Shown here piece after piece: positions 20,182 through 31,525 of a stretch of DNA of 64,000 bases. The DNA is taken from contig CM066037.1 in assembly GCA_033557465.1 (NCBI GenBank), positions 513,786,686 to 513,850,685 on the forward strand, written 5' to 3'. Below the pieces are notes generated by a model. It had not been told where the DNA came from, did not search any database, and saw only the letters and a program-made list of their open reading frames with translations. Position numbers and translations under genes: made by a program. The stretch's first letter is position 1. Every line of letters begins with the position of its first letter. Source of the stretch: Ichthyophis bannanicus. Its lineage: Eukaryota; Chordata; Amphibia; Gymnophiona; Ichthyophiidae.

Positions 20182-22379
20182 GCACCAGTGGTACACAAAT
20201 TTATGCAACTCCTGATAGAACTGACCCCTAAATGTTCAGCTGTACCAGTTGAGATCTGCTACTGATTCTTTTCTAGAGAGATTTATTATTAGAAAATGTT
20301 GATTCTTGCAGTGGTGCTTGGAAATGTGCGATTGGCGGAAACAGTTCAAGGATTTAGGAACAGACATTTGGACCTAGATGAGGTGTAGTGGGTGCAGATG
20401 GTTCCTTACCACGAATTGCTAATGTGATGTATGTGTAGAGGAGTGTTTCTGTGATTGTGATATATGTTTCACTGTGCATCACCTAGAACAGTAGAGGATG
20501 GGTAGTTTATTAAGGTTTTAAACAAACATGTCACTTATCCTAAATGAAAACTGCAAATGTATTCCTGTTAATCAATCAATCACAAATCACTCCTGTATGC
20601 CTTGAATAGCATCCAAACAGAAAAGTTAATAACATTTTATAAACGTCACAGTTTCAGATATTTAATAGTTTTCTTCTTCAAGACTGACAAAACTATATTT
20701 TAATTATGCCTTTATTCACAGATGGTGAAACATCAGAGCATAGCTTGTGAAAGTGAACGGCTCAGACAGAGTTCTTTGCAGTGGGAAAGAAAGATGCGAG
20801 CTAGTGTTTTGCCAGAAGGGTCTATATTTCACTTGAATTCTACTTCTTTATTTCTGTATAGACATTTATTTGATGGAACATGGAAAAGTCTAAACATTGG
20901 CTGATACAAAAGTGCACCAATATTTCCGCACCCTGGGGAATGCCTTCTTTATTTGTTTAGGAATCAGTTTTGAAATAAGGTTACAAATTTCACTTAGATG
21001 CCTAAGCTTCAGGGATCTAAAATTTAGACGTTTTATAGTTCAATTTAGCTACCCCAAATTTTCAGGATACTAAAACTCAGGGACCAGTTTAAGTCGGCAC
21101 TTCATTTGTCTCAATGTTAGGATCATAAATTAGCTGCCTAGCACTGAATATCTTCAGGTGGAGGGTAATTTTATATCAGGGTGCTTGGGTTAATAAGGCA
21201 GGAAGACAGCCATCTTTAACCTATGTAATAATGAGACATAGGTGCTTAGGTGTCTTTATAAAGTGATAGCACAAATCCTGCAGAAATTGCAGCTAGATTG
21301 AAATTGTGGACATTTGTGCTTGCTCAGGAGCAGGCATAAATGTTAGCTTGTAAAGTACATGAATGTGTGTGTATTTAATAAAATGTGCATGTAAATTGCC
21401 CAAAGTGCAATAATCTAATGAGCTGCATCATAGGCAAATGTATGCAGATGGGTTAAGGTAACTTGCTTTTACTTTTTTACCACACATTGAGTCATGTTTA
21501 CTTAAAGGCGGGCTGCAAAACCAGCAGAGGCCCTTGCCGACTTCAGGGGAAATATGCGTCCATTCCCAGCCATTGCCACATTACCAATGCACTGCACCTT
21601 GGAAGCGTCATGTGGGTGCACCTCATACTGCCCACTGAGGTGCTGTCAAGTGCATCCATACTAATGGCAACAGCTGCAGTTAGTGCACACCTATGATAAC
21701 TGTGATGCACCATCAACACCCCACGTTTACGCCTTCCTGCCCTATTTTCACTCAGTCATGCACTAACCTGGTAGTGTGGGATTCTTAGCGTGGGACTCCA
21801 TGTTAACTTTTAGTGTGCACCCTTCCATGATAGCAGTTAGCATGGTTTCGTTAACATGACCGATTGTGCCAAGGAAGTTAACATGGAAACCAATATTCCT
21901 GGGGAGATTATTAAAGGGGCCAGTCTAAGTAGGAGACTGAATTGAAGCTTTATAACTTGACTAGAGTTGAGTTCCTAAATGTATGCACATATTTTCATTA
22001 GGTACCTAAATTTAGGTGCCTAAAAATATGGACAGCTAAGGGGGTGGAATAAAGTTGAAAAGAAATTAGGCAGCTAGGAGGTAAGTTTATAAAGACCTCA
22101 TGCCTCAATTTGGCATGATTTTAGATTAGGTAAGCTCAGTGGAGGAGGCGCCTTCGCGATTTACTCATGTAATCGACACTCTTACATTTATAGTTCTTCC
22201 TGTGTAGGTTTAAATGTCTACAACATCAATCTCGCTGCTATTTCTGCTGGATTGTGCTGGAACTTTATAAAAACACAACCAACAGATAGCTACAATGTGT
22301 TGCTCCTTTCTGTATAACATCAACAAAATTCATCCCATCCTTTCTGAACACAGTACTAAGACCCAATGCTAAGACAGAA
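20182..22379. other. no gene; MITE-like patches
   Basis: No coding gene is recognised. At about 20950-21160 and 21960-22060 are AT-rich patches with 'TTAGGTGCCTA' words like those at 5330-5450. At about 21470-21900 is a TTAACATGG/GTTAACATG-rich patch of the 'TTTACTAAAG' MITE type. Confidence 0.45.
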
Positions 22380-22546
22380 TACTAAGATATCAATGCTTGA
22401 CCCAGTAGAAGCATTGTGGAACTTGTGTCCCTTGGGGAAACTGCTAGGTACATATGACCTAGATTGGCCACTGTTGGAAACAGAATACTGGGCTTGATGG
22501 ACCTTGGTCTGACCCAGTAGGGCATATCTTATGCTCTTATGTTCTT
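22380..22546 (+). repeat. CR1/jockey-like LINE 3' tail
   Basis: It contains 'TACTGGGCTTGATGGACC', 'TTGGTCTGACCCAGTAGG' and 'TTATGTTCTTATG', and almost the same sequence closes the LINE at 59290-59440. It is 5'-truncated. Confidence 0.8.
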
Positions 22547-23190
22547 ATGACCCTTATCTATTCTCTCCATCTTGACTATTGTAACCTGGTCCTTGTTAGT
22601 TTCCCTAGAAATCATCTCTCTCCCCTTCAATCTGTTCAAAACTCAAATCTTCCACCAGTGTCAATAGGCTCACATGACCCTTCTTCTCAAGTCACTCCAT
22701 TGGCTCCTTATCAGTTTCCACATCAAGTTCAAACTTCTCCTACTGACCTATAAGTGCATTCATTCTGCAGCTCCTCACTACCTTTCCTCTCTTATCTCAC
22801 TCTGCACCCCTCCTCAGGAACTCCAGTCCTCAGGCAGATCCCTTTTATCAGTTCTCTTCTCTGCTATTGCCAACTCCAGACTTCGTTCATTCCACCTTGT
22901 TTGCCATGTGCTTGAAACAAACTACCCGAGTCAGGACATTGGCCCTATTTAATTCCAGTCTAAAAACCCACCTCTTCGAGGCTGCTTTTGGATCCCGATG
23001 CTCCTCACTCTTTTGCTTCACTACTTATATGTATTTTTCCATACCCTAGCGCCCAGTTTTGTGATGTTCTTCATCTTGATTAGATTGTAAGCTCTGATGA
23101 GCAGGGACGTTCGCTTACATCGCTATGTAGAGCGCTTCATATGCCTTGTAGCATTATACAAATAAGTAGTAGAAATAGTAGGAGGAGGAG
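22547..23190 (+). pseudogene. L2-like LINE 3' end
   Basis: Reading frames shift between 22547-22753, 22674-22952 and 22867-23049. Together they show DPYLFSPS/LDYCNLVLVSFPRNHL, then LKSLHWLLISFHIKFKLLLL, YKCIHSAAPHYLSSLI and FNSSLKTHLFEAAFGS, the usual C-terminus of an L2-clade LINE protein. The tail has 'GATTGTAAGCTCTGATGAGCAGGGACG' and degenerate (TAG)n. Frameshifts and truncation show it is dead. Confidence 0.85.
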
Positions 23191-23278
23191 GAGCAATTTT
23201 AGATAATATATGGAGATCGCAATTGAGACATCATGGTCAGGATGTACACAATTCCAGTGATATTTTAAAGAAAAAGAC

Positions 23279-23620
23279 ATGAAGCGGGGTTACTGTTTGC
23301 ATCTGCTGGCTCGTAGAGCTGGAAGAGTCATTTTACAAATCTACGTGTGGGAAAAATCAATGGAGGCAGTCTTCCAACTTGGAAAGAACCAGATATCCAT
23401 TTGGGATAATACCGGATATACCCCCCTCCTTCTTGCCCACCCTCCTCCACTTGCTTTCGCTTGGATTTGTTTTCTCTTTCCTTTCACCTCTCTGCTGATT
23501 GTAACTTTTATTTCATTTTTCTTTCCTTTAATTTTGCATTGTAAACCGCTTTGATACATCCTTTGGGCCAGAAAGCAGAATACCAATTCCAAAATTAAAC
23601 TAAACTAAATTAGACTAAAC
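23279..23620 (+). repeat. LINE-like 3' tail
   Basis: A T/C-rich segment is followed by 'CATTGTAAACCGCTTTGATAC' and an A-rich (AATTAAACTA)n end, the tail pattern of several LINEs here. The preceding frame (23279-23554) has no motif that I can assign with confidence. Confidence 0.5.
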
Positions 23621-23794
23621 TATCTGGGCAGAGTTGCTGAATATATGTAAATTATTAAAATGCTTCTATCAGCATCTTTTTAAGGTGTTTGCTGCAGTGT
23701 TGAAATATTTACCCCTCAAGGCATAAACGCAAGGTGCGCCTTCATCTTTCCCCAGTGTTGGTCCTCTTATCTACGAATAAAGTTTGGACGTTTA

Positions 23795-24475
23795 GGGGGT
23801 CATTCTGTGCTACGAATAACAGGGATGTATGTCCTGCTTGGACATACATCCCCGCTATTCATCCCCCTGCCGCTCCAGTGCAAAGTCTCCCCCGTATGAA
23901 CAGCGCTGTTATATGGGGAGCCTTTGATGGGGGCGGTCTGGAGGGGAGCGAGGGTGGATCATGGGCAGGCCAAGATCCCAGACGTACAGAGCCGATTCTG
24001 AGGTTGACACTGTATGTCCAGGTTGACCATGTAGATGGGGGATGCCAGAGGGGGGGGGGCGGTGACAAGGTGAGGGGGCACAGGGGGATGCCCGCAGCCC
24101 AACCCTGACCATTTGAGGCTGGATTGGGGGTTGGGCTGTGGAGAAAGTTCAATTTGGGTTAGTGGCCAGGGATCGTGGCTCTGCAGCTCTATACCGGAGC
24201 CTGGCTGAGTTAGCCGGGGGTCTGCTGGGCATTCGGCCCATCAGAATCAGGGCCTGGCCTGCACGTCCAGGCCGGTAGACCCAATTCTGATCCCACAGAC
24301 ATGTCTAGCCCCCGCAGGATCAGAATCGGGTGCTACCACTGTATGCCACGATTCTGAGGGCCGCACAGGGGCTGGACGGCCCAAAGTTAGCCATAGAAGC
24401 ACTGAAAAGATGCAGAAATGAGTTATGCACTGGCCGCCTGTCAATAAATGTATAATTCACTTTGAATATCAGCCC
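23795..24475 (-). mobile_element. multi-hairpin interspersed repeat, copy 2 (inverted)
   Basis: It starts with GGGGTCATTCTG, goes at once into the ACGAATAACAGGGATGTATG / CATACATCCCCGCTATTC hairpin, and later reaches the GATTCTGATCC / GGATCAGAATCGG hairpin (about 24289-24331). This is the reverse of the order in copies 1, 3 and 4. The far end is near TATCAGCCCT. Open frames in both strands are shadows of the palindromes. Confidence 0.75.
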
Positions 24476-26204
24476 TATTATTTTTAAATAATTATTGCTA
24501 GTGAAAATACAAGTACAATAAAAATAGTTACTATGTAACAGTGAGGCAGGGGTTTAGTGAACTCTGCCCATACAGAATTTCATTAAATTATGTTAGAAAT
24601 CATTCCTGGTAGTATGTCAGAAACTATAAATGTCTTTCTAGAACAGTTTAATTTGTATGCAAGAATTTATAATATGCTTGATTTAATATGCTTATCGATC
24701 CTTATACTAATTAATGTGCAATTATTTTCCCTCAGCAGTTTAGCTTAATCACAGTCATTTTAAAAAGATATGAACCTTGTGTCAAAGTAATCTCTTAGAC
24801 ATCACAAAAATGAAAGTTAAATATTTTATATGCCACTAAAATATTCAGAGATTTGCATTAGTCTTTAACCATTTTATGGTAGGCAGCTAATCTGTTTTGA
24901 GAATGGGGGTTGCTTGGTTTTCAGAAAAATGCAGAGAGAGAAAGACAGGCAGATAGACATGTGAAAGTCTGAGGCTTCAGGGGTATGCATTTGGTTCGTT
25001 AGGGTGCCTTAAAAACTTTAGTGTGATGAATTGACTTAACATGCACTAATCACCTTTGCACTCTTTGGAGCACCTTTACTAAAGGGCACGGCAAAAGTGC
25101 TGAAATGATGTCGCTTTAGGTGCAACACTGCTGTGTTAACTGTCAGGGTGTGGAAAGAATTTCCTTGCCAGTTAACACAAAGTTGTACCCCATAGTGTGC
25201 GTGATGTAAAGTGGGTGCACCTACCACCAGCTATTGATGTTGCATTAGGTGATCCCATGCTAATGCAGTTAGCATGCAGTATGAACCTCAAACTAAGAGC
25301 GCAGAGCAAACCACGCCCACTCTCCGCTCCAATTACGCCCACTCATGCCTTTTTAACACACGCAGGCAACACAGATCCCAACACACATTCAATGCCCCTT
25401 TAATTCATTCGTTTTTGTATGTTAAATCAATTTAGCTTGTACTAAAATTTCCTTGAAACAAAAATTGGAAAAAAGCGTGAGAAGAACAAAAACTAGCTGC
25501 ATTTTCCTTGCCTGTGCAAATTCCTATGAAATTGATTAGAAGCATGTTCAAGAATTAACTGAAGCATTAGGGCTCACTACTGGAGTGGGCACTTACTTTT
25601 ATCCCACTTTGTTTTTAGTTCTTTTTTCAAATTTATTTTGATTTATTTAGTTTTGCTTCACTAATTTGAAACAAGAAATATGAAGAAGGAAAAAAACAAA
25701 ACAAAATGAGCTCCTCCTCATAAATGAAAGGAAAGGATGCTGAAAAGTCCAAATAAAGCAGGAGAGAGTCAATCCTGTCCAGTTGGGTTGGTATTTCAAA
25801 ATGACTGCTGCTGGCCTTGAGGCTAGCTAGCGCCATTATATTTTACGGTTGTAATGCAAATCTGCAAGGATAGCATCAATTGTGAATTGCTCTGATTCAT
25901 TTTGCTTTTTAAAATTATGAATAGGATAAGAAGCATTCTGGGAGATGGGAATAGGTCTGGGAGGCCTTGAATTATTTTATGTTTTTGGTGGGGGAAAGGA
26001 GCAGCTTGGGGCCCAGTCTGGAGCTAACGACTGCTTACTGAAAGGAAAATGAAACAAAATCAAAGTTGAATGAAATTTTGTTCCTTCTTTTTTATTATAT
26101 TTTACAAATGAAATGGTTAGGAAAATGTTTCAAATAAAACATTTCTACTTCTTATATTACAGCGGTTATTAAACTAGCTGAAAAGAGAATGAAAATATAC
26201 AGGG

Positions 26205-26236
<32 letters not shown>

Positions 26237-26904
26237 TAATAGATATAAACTACAACAAATTGATCTATATATTACAAAAACTATATTTTTAAAAAAAATC
26301 AAAACACCAAGGAGGTGATTTTCGAAGGGTTAGACCCACAAATAAGTAGCAATTTTTGAATAGGTGTTCCTAAACATACATGCCCCTGCTTACAAAGGTT
26401 TATAATGGACTGTTCTGGGTGTGGTTTTGGCAGACTTTGAAAGTATGTGGACCTGGTCTTTGGGGGAAATGATAGAAGGGAAATTATGCTTACATCTTGT
26501 GGTGTTCATAGCCACCTCAAAATGCAAAACATTAAAAGGGACCATGTTACTATAGTGAGGTAAGCTTTTGTCTTTATCACCCATTTTGAGAAAAAATGAA
26601 TGTGCGGTAAGTGTAAAAGTCACGAGCTGTCAGGGGCATGGTCAGCATGTTCCCTAACATGTGGCAGCAGTATTTACACGTAATCTGGGTACATTAACCA
26701 CTCATTCAAGTGACTTTAAGTGCACCATGCTAACTGCATTCTTGACAGCTTGCTATACAGTATAAACCCCCACACTAACCGCGATGTGTTCTCCACGCCC
26801 ACTCTCTGCCCCTAAACTGCCTATTCCCAGCCCATCACACAATATGCAGTTACTGTGGTCTCGCACTAACAGTTACCATGTGCTAAAATGCACATTAACT
26901 TCAT
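24476..26904. other. no gene; MITE-like patches and a microsatellite
   Basis: It is mostly AT-rich. MITE-like patches of the 'TTTACTAAAG' type lie at about 25060-25400 and 26540-26900. I recognise no coding gene; the frame at 25633-25836 (minus) has no motif. Confidence 0.45.
26206..26240 (+). repeat. (CAAT)n microsatellite
   Basis: About eight perfect ATCA/CAAT units run in tandem. Confidence 0.9.
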
Positions 26905-27334
26905 AGAGGCAGATTCCATATAGACCGGTTATCTCCCATGGACACATTTAAATCAAACACGAGTGTGATTCCATGCTAATTCTGCATCTGCAGGTATAGA
27001 AGCATCTGTGTTTCTGGAATAGGCACATAGACGTGTCCAGCATGGCACGTCCAACATGTTGGTCAGCCGCCTCATGCATGTTTTAACAACAAGAACTGTG
27101 CATGGGTGCAGGCACAAGCCATACAATGAAGCGGAGATACATGTCTCCGCTAACATTACGGGAAATGGGGAAATGATGAAATGGATTTGAACATCCCCAT
27201 GCTCAACATATTCTGAACGGTTGCACGATATACCATGAACTGCTCTGGCGGCTGTGCCTCCTTGGTTAAAATATGTGTCTACTTAAGCTGCTGTTCTCAC
27301 TCACGGTATTTTTGCTGATGCAAACTAGAAACCA

Positions 27335-27625
27335 TGTTTCTATGTTTCTATTGGGATGTTTCTATGTTTCTATTGGGATGAGGGTGAAGGGAGATAGATT
27401 CATGAGTGATATGCGGAAATATTTCTTTACGGAAAGAGTAGTGGATCCATGGAGTAGTCTCCCAGTGGAGGTGGTAGAGATGAGGACAGTAACTGAATTC
27501 AAAAAAGCATGGGACCAACACAGAGGATCTCTAAAGGTAAAAAGTAGACTGTTGTAGTTGTTGAAATGGAAGGACAGACTAGATAGGCCATGTGGTCTTT
27601 TTCTGTCATCATGTTTCTATGTTTC
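27335..27625 (+). pseudogene. CR1/jockey-like LINE 3' fragment
   Basis: The frame within 27273-27557 reads RKYFFTERVVDPWSSLPVEV, then EFKKAWDQHRGSL, the C-terminal end of this LINE family (compare 59010-59200). The tail is 'GGCCATGTGGTCTTTTTCTGTC...TGTTTCTATGTTTCTA'. The first 35 bp contain a short tandem duplication of 'TGTTTCTATTGGGA'. Confidence 0.8.
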
Positions 27626-27959
27626 TAGACATAAATACTGATGCAAACTGGACTATATATACTACTCTTTTTCATGCCCAGAAAAGTGCTAAGTAATCTC
27701 AGTGCACTCTAATATATTAAAAGATAAAGTATATATTAACATGTTTGTTATGACATACTTTGAATCAAAAATTACTTGGCAGTATAAAACTGCTTCAGTT
27801 ATGCTTGCATTGGTCATCTCTAAAAACACTTTTTAAAATGCTAAGTATGGACCTTTACCAGGTTCACAACAACCTAAACTACCTTTGCAATTCCCAAAGG
27901 ATGCATAATATTGCTGAGCTACAAAAGTATGCTCTTTTATTGCCTATGCTTTCTGGCTA

Positions 27960-28290
27960 TGGCATCTGTTTTCCACATATCTAGACACTGGCATTTCTCA
28001 CAGAAGCTCCCTACTTGTGGCTACACATGTCCCATAGAATGTCCACTATCTGTCTTGGCTTATTTCAGTCTGTAAATATCTGCTATCTGTGGGGCAATCC
28101 TGCCTGCCTTCCCACAATCTGCTTTGTGGCAATGATTCCCTGGTCAGGCCTGTGTGGGCATGGAAAGGGGATCCCTGTGCCATCATAACAGGTAACCAGC
28201 CTCCAGATACATCACCACTCTTGCAGCTTGCATACATCCGGGACTGGGTAAGGATATAGGCCTCATGGTACAATCTGGGGCAGTGATGGC
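27960..28290 (-). pseudogene. Harbinger transposase fragment (DDE part)
   Basis: On the minus strand from 28290 the frame reads YHEAYILTQSRMYASC, KSGDVSGGWLPVMMAQGSPF and further degenerate sequence. The 'HDAYIL..SR.Y' and 'GGWLLGDSGYP' boxes are characteristic of PIF/Harbinger (HARBI1-like) transposases. The aspartate of the GDSGYP box is lost (PVMMAQ), so the catalytic triad is broken. Upstream it is cut by the hAT insertion. Confidence 0.7.
28273..28280. repeat. 8-bp hAT target duplication ATCTGGGG, left
   Basis: ATCTGGGG is repeated at 31016-31023, immediately outside the two inverted ends of the hAT element. Confidence 0.95.
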
Positions 28291-28441
28291 TAACCTTTTT
28301 GAGCCCGAGTGCCCAAACTGCCGCACAAAACCAAAGAATTTCCTCAAAGTGCCAGCACGTCAATTAAAGCCTCATTTGCATAAGGTGCCTCATTTGCATA
28401 AATATTTGTATAATGTTACCATACACTAACTTTTAGTAAAC

Positions 28442-28678
28442 ATGCCTCTTAATGAGTATATGGATAAAGAAAGACTAAAAGGTTTCTACATTACTATAAT
28501 CCAGTACCAACCGCCAGGCACATTAAGAACTACTACAAACGCTGCCCATTTAGAACCCATAGCAAACCCGCCGTATCCTAACAGCACTACCAGGACTCAC
28601 AAAGCACCATACCCTAACTATCAAAAGGCAACACTGCAAATATTAAACCAATACATTTCAGAGAACAACAATACATGA
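28442..28678 (+). other. short open frame shared by both hAT elements
   Basis: The frame of 78 codons contains FYITIIQYQPPGTLRTT and ends NQYISENNNT. The counterpart in element 2 (36725-36949, minus) has the same frame and stop. Over about 200 bp I count 8 base differences, 5 changing an amino acid, which gives no sign of selection on a protein. I recognise no domain. It may be a remnant exon or chance. Confidence 0.35.
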
Positions 28679-29339
28679 CCTACTGGGGAAAGAACAAGTG
28701 GCAATGTCAAATAGGAATTATATAAACAGAATACCTCAGCTCAGTTACACATGCAGAACAGACCATCACCAAACAAGGAATCACAATTTAGAAACAGGAA
28801 GGCAATAATTAAACTGGGAACCCCAAAAGCCAAACTTGGAATATACAACAACACTGCAGAAATAAAACTATAAATTAATTTCCTCTTGTACTAAACAAAG
28901 CGCAAAAATTAATGATGCACATTTCCCAGAGCTGACATATTCCAGTTAATAAATTCAAAATAAAGAGATATTTTTCTACCTTTTGTGCATTTTTTTTCAG
29001 TTGCAATTGTTCCAGCCACTTTCTTCTGGTTTCTTCGTGTCTTCTGCTAACTCTCCATCTGCTGTCCATTTGTCCTTTCTTCTGTCTTGTTTTTTTTTTT
29101 CCATTCTCTCTACATCTGCTTTAACATACTAATCTTTCTCCTTTTGCTCTTTCCTCATTCCTATTTCATCTACTCAAAATTTACCCCTCCATCCTCAATC
29201 CCCACTTATTCTCCCAATACCCGGCCAATTGTAGATTTTTTATCCCTCCCACACAAAATATTTTTCCCCTCTCCATTTTACTCTCCCAGCCCCATCCCAT
29301 TCTAATCCTCCCCCAACACCAGCTCCCTTCTAGTTCCAG

Positions 29340-30570
29340 CCTCACCCAGCATCCATTCCCTTCTAGTCCCTGCATCAGCCCATTTCCAGTCCTAGCCCCC
29401 CATCAGCCCATTTCCAGTCCTAGCAACCCCCCAACCCAATACCAGTCCTAGCCCCCCCCCCATCAACCCACTTTCAGTCCTAAACCCCCATCACCCCATT
29501 TTCAGTTTAAGCCCCCCCTATAACCCATTACCAGTCCTAACCCCCATCACCCCATTTCCAGACAGCCCCATCAGCCCACAGCCCATTAGCAGTCCTACCC
29601 CCCCCAGCCCATTAGCAGTCCTACCCCTGCCCGCCCGCCCGCCCATTAGCAGTCCTAACCCCCCCAGCCCATTAGCAGTCCTACCCCCCCTCCCTCCCTG
29701 CCCATTAGCAGTCCTAACCCCCCCCTCCCTCCCTGCCCATTAGCAGTCCTAACCCCCCCCTCCCTCCCTCCCTCCCTCCCTCCCTGCCCATTAGCAGTCC
29801 TAACCCCCCCCCCTCCCTCCCTCCCTGCCCATTAGCAGTCCTAACCCCCCCCTCCCTGCCCATTAGCAGTCCTAACCCCCTCCCTCCCTCCCTCCCTCCC
29901 TCCCTGCCCATTAGCAGTCCTAACCCCCCCCCTCCCTCCCTCCCTGCCTCCCTGCCTGCCCATTAGCAGTCCTAACCCCCCCTCCCTCCCTCCCTCCCTC
30001 CCCATTAGCAGTCCTAACCCCCCCTTCCCTCCCTCCCTGCCCATTAGCAGTCCTAACCCCCCCTCCCTCCCTCCCTCCCTGCCCATTAGCAGTCCTAACC
30101 CCTCCTTCCCTCCCTCCCCTCCCATTAGCATTCCTATCCCCCCCCTCCCTCCCTCCCTCCCTGCCCATTAGCAGTCCTAACCCCCCCTCCCTCCCTCCCT
30201 CCCTGCCCATTAGCAGTCCTAACCCCCCCTCCCTCCCTACCCTCCCTGCCCATTAGCAGTCCTAACCCCCCCCTCCCTCCCTCCCTCCCTCCCTGCCCAT
30301 TAGCAGTCCTAACCCCCCCTCCCTCCCTCCCTGCCCTGCCCATTAGCAGTCCTAACCCCCCTCCCTCCCTGCCCATTAGCAGTCCTAACCCCCCCTCCTC
30401 CTCCCTGCCCATTAGCAGTCCTAACCCCCCCCACCTCCTCCCTGCCTATTAGCAGTCCTAACCCCCCTCCCTCCCTGCCCATTAGCAGTCCTAACCCCCC
30501 CCTCCCTCCCTGCCCATTAGCCGTCCCACCCCCCCCCCCCCCTGCCCATTAGCAGTCCTAACCCCCCCTG
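29340..30570 (-). repeat. minisatellite, G-rich on the minus strand
   Basis: More than twenty tandem units share CCCATTAGCAGTCCTAACCC on the plus strand, each followed by a variable run of C and (CCCT)n. Early units are divergent (CCATTTCCAGTCCTAG). The minus strand has dense runs of G suited to G-quadruplexes. The glycine/arginine-rich open frames over it are artefacts. Confidence 0.95.
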
Positions 30571-30587
30571 GCAAATTTTTTTTTTAA

Positions 30588-30930
30588 AAAAGCAGGCTCT
30601 GGCTGCTGCCGCGGCAGATTGCAATGTCCCGCGGGGCCCCCTCCGCCCGCTAAGCCCCTCTGCAAGGGCTTTCAGATTCACGAGGGAGAGCATCTCCCTC
30701 GCGTCTCTGTTAAGCCCGCAGGGGCTAATGGGAAATTTCCCATCAGTCCCTCGCGGGGCTGATGGGAAATTTCCCATTAGCCCCTGCGGGCTTAACAGAG
30801 ACGCGAGGGAGACGCTCTCCCTCGCGAATCTGAAAGCTCTTGCAGAGGGGCTTAGCGGGCGGAGGGGGCCCCGCGGGACGCTGCATTCTGCCCTTGCCGC
30901 GTCCGCGGCAGCAGTCAGAGCCAGCTTTTT
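30588..30930. repeat. giant GC-rich hairpin, hAT element 1
   Basis: Two arms of about 160 bp are near-perfect inverted copies around a 12-bp centre at 30747-30758. Paired landmarks are CATCAG/CTGATG next to the centre, GTTAAGCCCGCAGG/CCTGCGGGCTTAAC and CCGCGGGGCCCCCTCC/GGAGGGGGCCCCGCGG near the outside. Confidence 0.93.
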
Positions 30931-31015
30931 CTTTTTTTGCGGACCTTCCCGCGTGCCAGCTGCAAGGCCTTCGCGTGCCACAGCTGGCACGCGTGCCATA
31001 GGTTCGCCATCGCTG

Positions 31016-31023
31016 ATCTGGGG
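31016..31023. repeat. 8-bp hAT target duplication ATCTGGGG, right
   Basis: It is identical to 28273-28280. Confidence 0.95.
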
Positions 31024-31210
31024 AATGTTGGCACAACATCAGCCATGTCTCCTAGTGCCTGGCACACTATTACAGTGGAATCTAGTGACATTGCAGTCAT
31101 CTGTAAGTTCCAGGTACTGGCCAGGCATTCATGTCCTCCCTGAATTGCAGATCAGCACACCATATCCTCCTGTGCCAACCTTCAAACCACATACACACAC
31201 TTTCACTTGC
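31024..31210 (-). pseudogene. Harbinger transposase fragment (helix-turn-helix part)
   Basis: On the minus strand the frame shows GGHECLAST, NLQMTAMSLDST and CQALGDMADVVPTFP, resembling the 'LASGTFQ...GISQSTVSRCL' region of Harbinger transposases. The same frame is seen at 57120-57250 (minus, copy C). It is degenerate and non-functional. Confidence 0.5.
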
Positions 31211-31525
31211 AGGGACACATTGTAGAACATAGCAGAAAATTTTCTAAGTCCTGGCCATATTCCATATCTCTGGCAGGAAAAAATGGGCACGTATAAGGTA
31301 AAGGCTGTAAAAGTGCACGACACTTTTGGGAATGTGATATGCACATCTCCACACCCAGACACGCTCTGTTCTACCCCCTCAGGGACATCTGCACAGATCC
31401 CCGTTCAAGCGAGATAAACATGATTGGGTGCTCTGTGCCGGAATATGTTCATAGACGTTTTCAGCACATACGCGTTCCCGGTGCACGTCCAAATGTTTAT
31501 ATGGGTTCTGGAATGACCCTATTAG

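Larger units (their letters stand above)
28281..31015 (+). mobile_element. hAT-type non-autonomous element 1 (2735 bp)
   Basis: The ends are CAGTGATGGCTAACC and, inverted, CAGCGATGGCGAACC, flanked by perfect 8-bp duplications, which is the hAT signature. From left to right it holds a 60-odd-codon frame (28442-28678), an AT-rich stretch, a C-rich minisatellite (29340-30570) and a giant hairpin (30588-30930). There is no transposase. Its core is homologous to element 2 (34389-37083), inverted, but the outer ~90 bp are not. Confidence 0.9.
26905..31525 (-). mobile_element. PIF/Harbinger derivative, copy A, interrupted
   Basis: The left end (AGATTCCATATAGACC) is diverged, and the right end reads TTCTGGAATGACCC as in copies B and C. 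The interior is shared with 42160-42560 and 56620-57250. It is split by a LINE tail (27335-27625) and by a complete hAT element (28281-31015). Across the hAT insertion the minus strand joins the helix-turn-helix-like part directly to the late DDE part, so the catalytic middle was already deleted before the hAT element arrived. Confidence 0.75.

Noticed and set aside
19023..20198. An independent 391-residue gene beginning in flanking DNA
   Set aside because: The first seven codons lie outside the LTR in host sequence by chance and begin at a non-ATG codon; only the LTR part is meaningful.
29714..30412. Glycine/arginine-rich protein-coding frames on the minus strand
   Set aside because: They arise from the minisatellite read in several frames at once; unit length variation breaks any one frame.
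29560..30570. CRISPR-like array of repeats and spacers
   Set aside because: The repeats are contiguous minisatellite units with variable C-rich runs, there are no unique spacers and no cas genes, and the context is a vertebrate hAT element.
30517..31225. Open frames of 98-165 codons on both strands
   Set aside because: They lie over the giant hairpin, so each arm mirrors the other; GC richness removes stop codons by chance.
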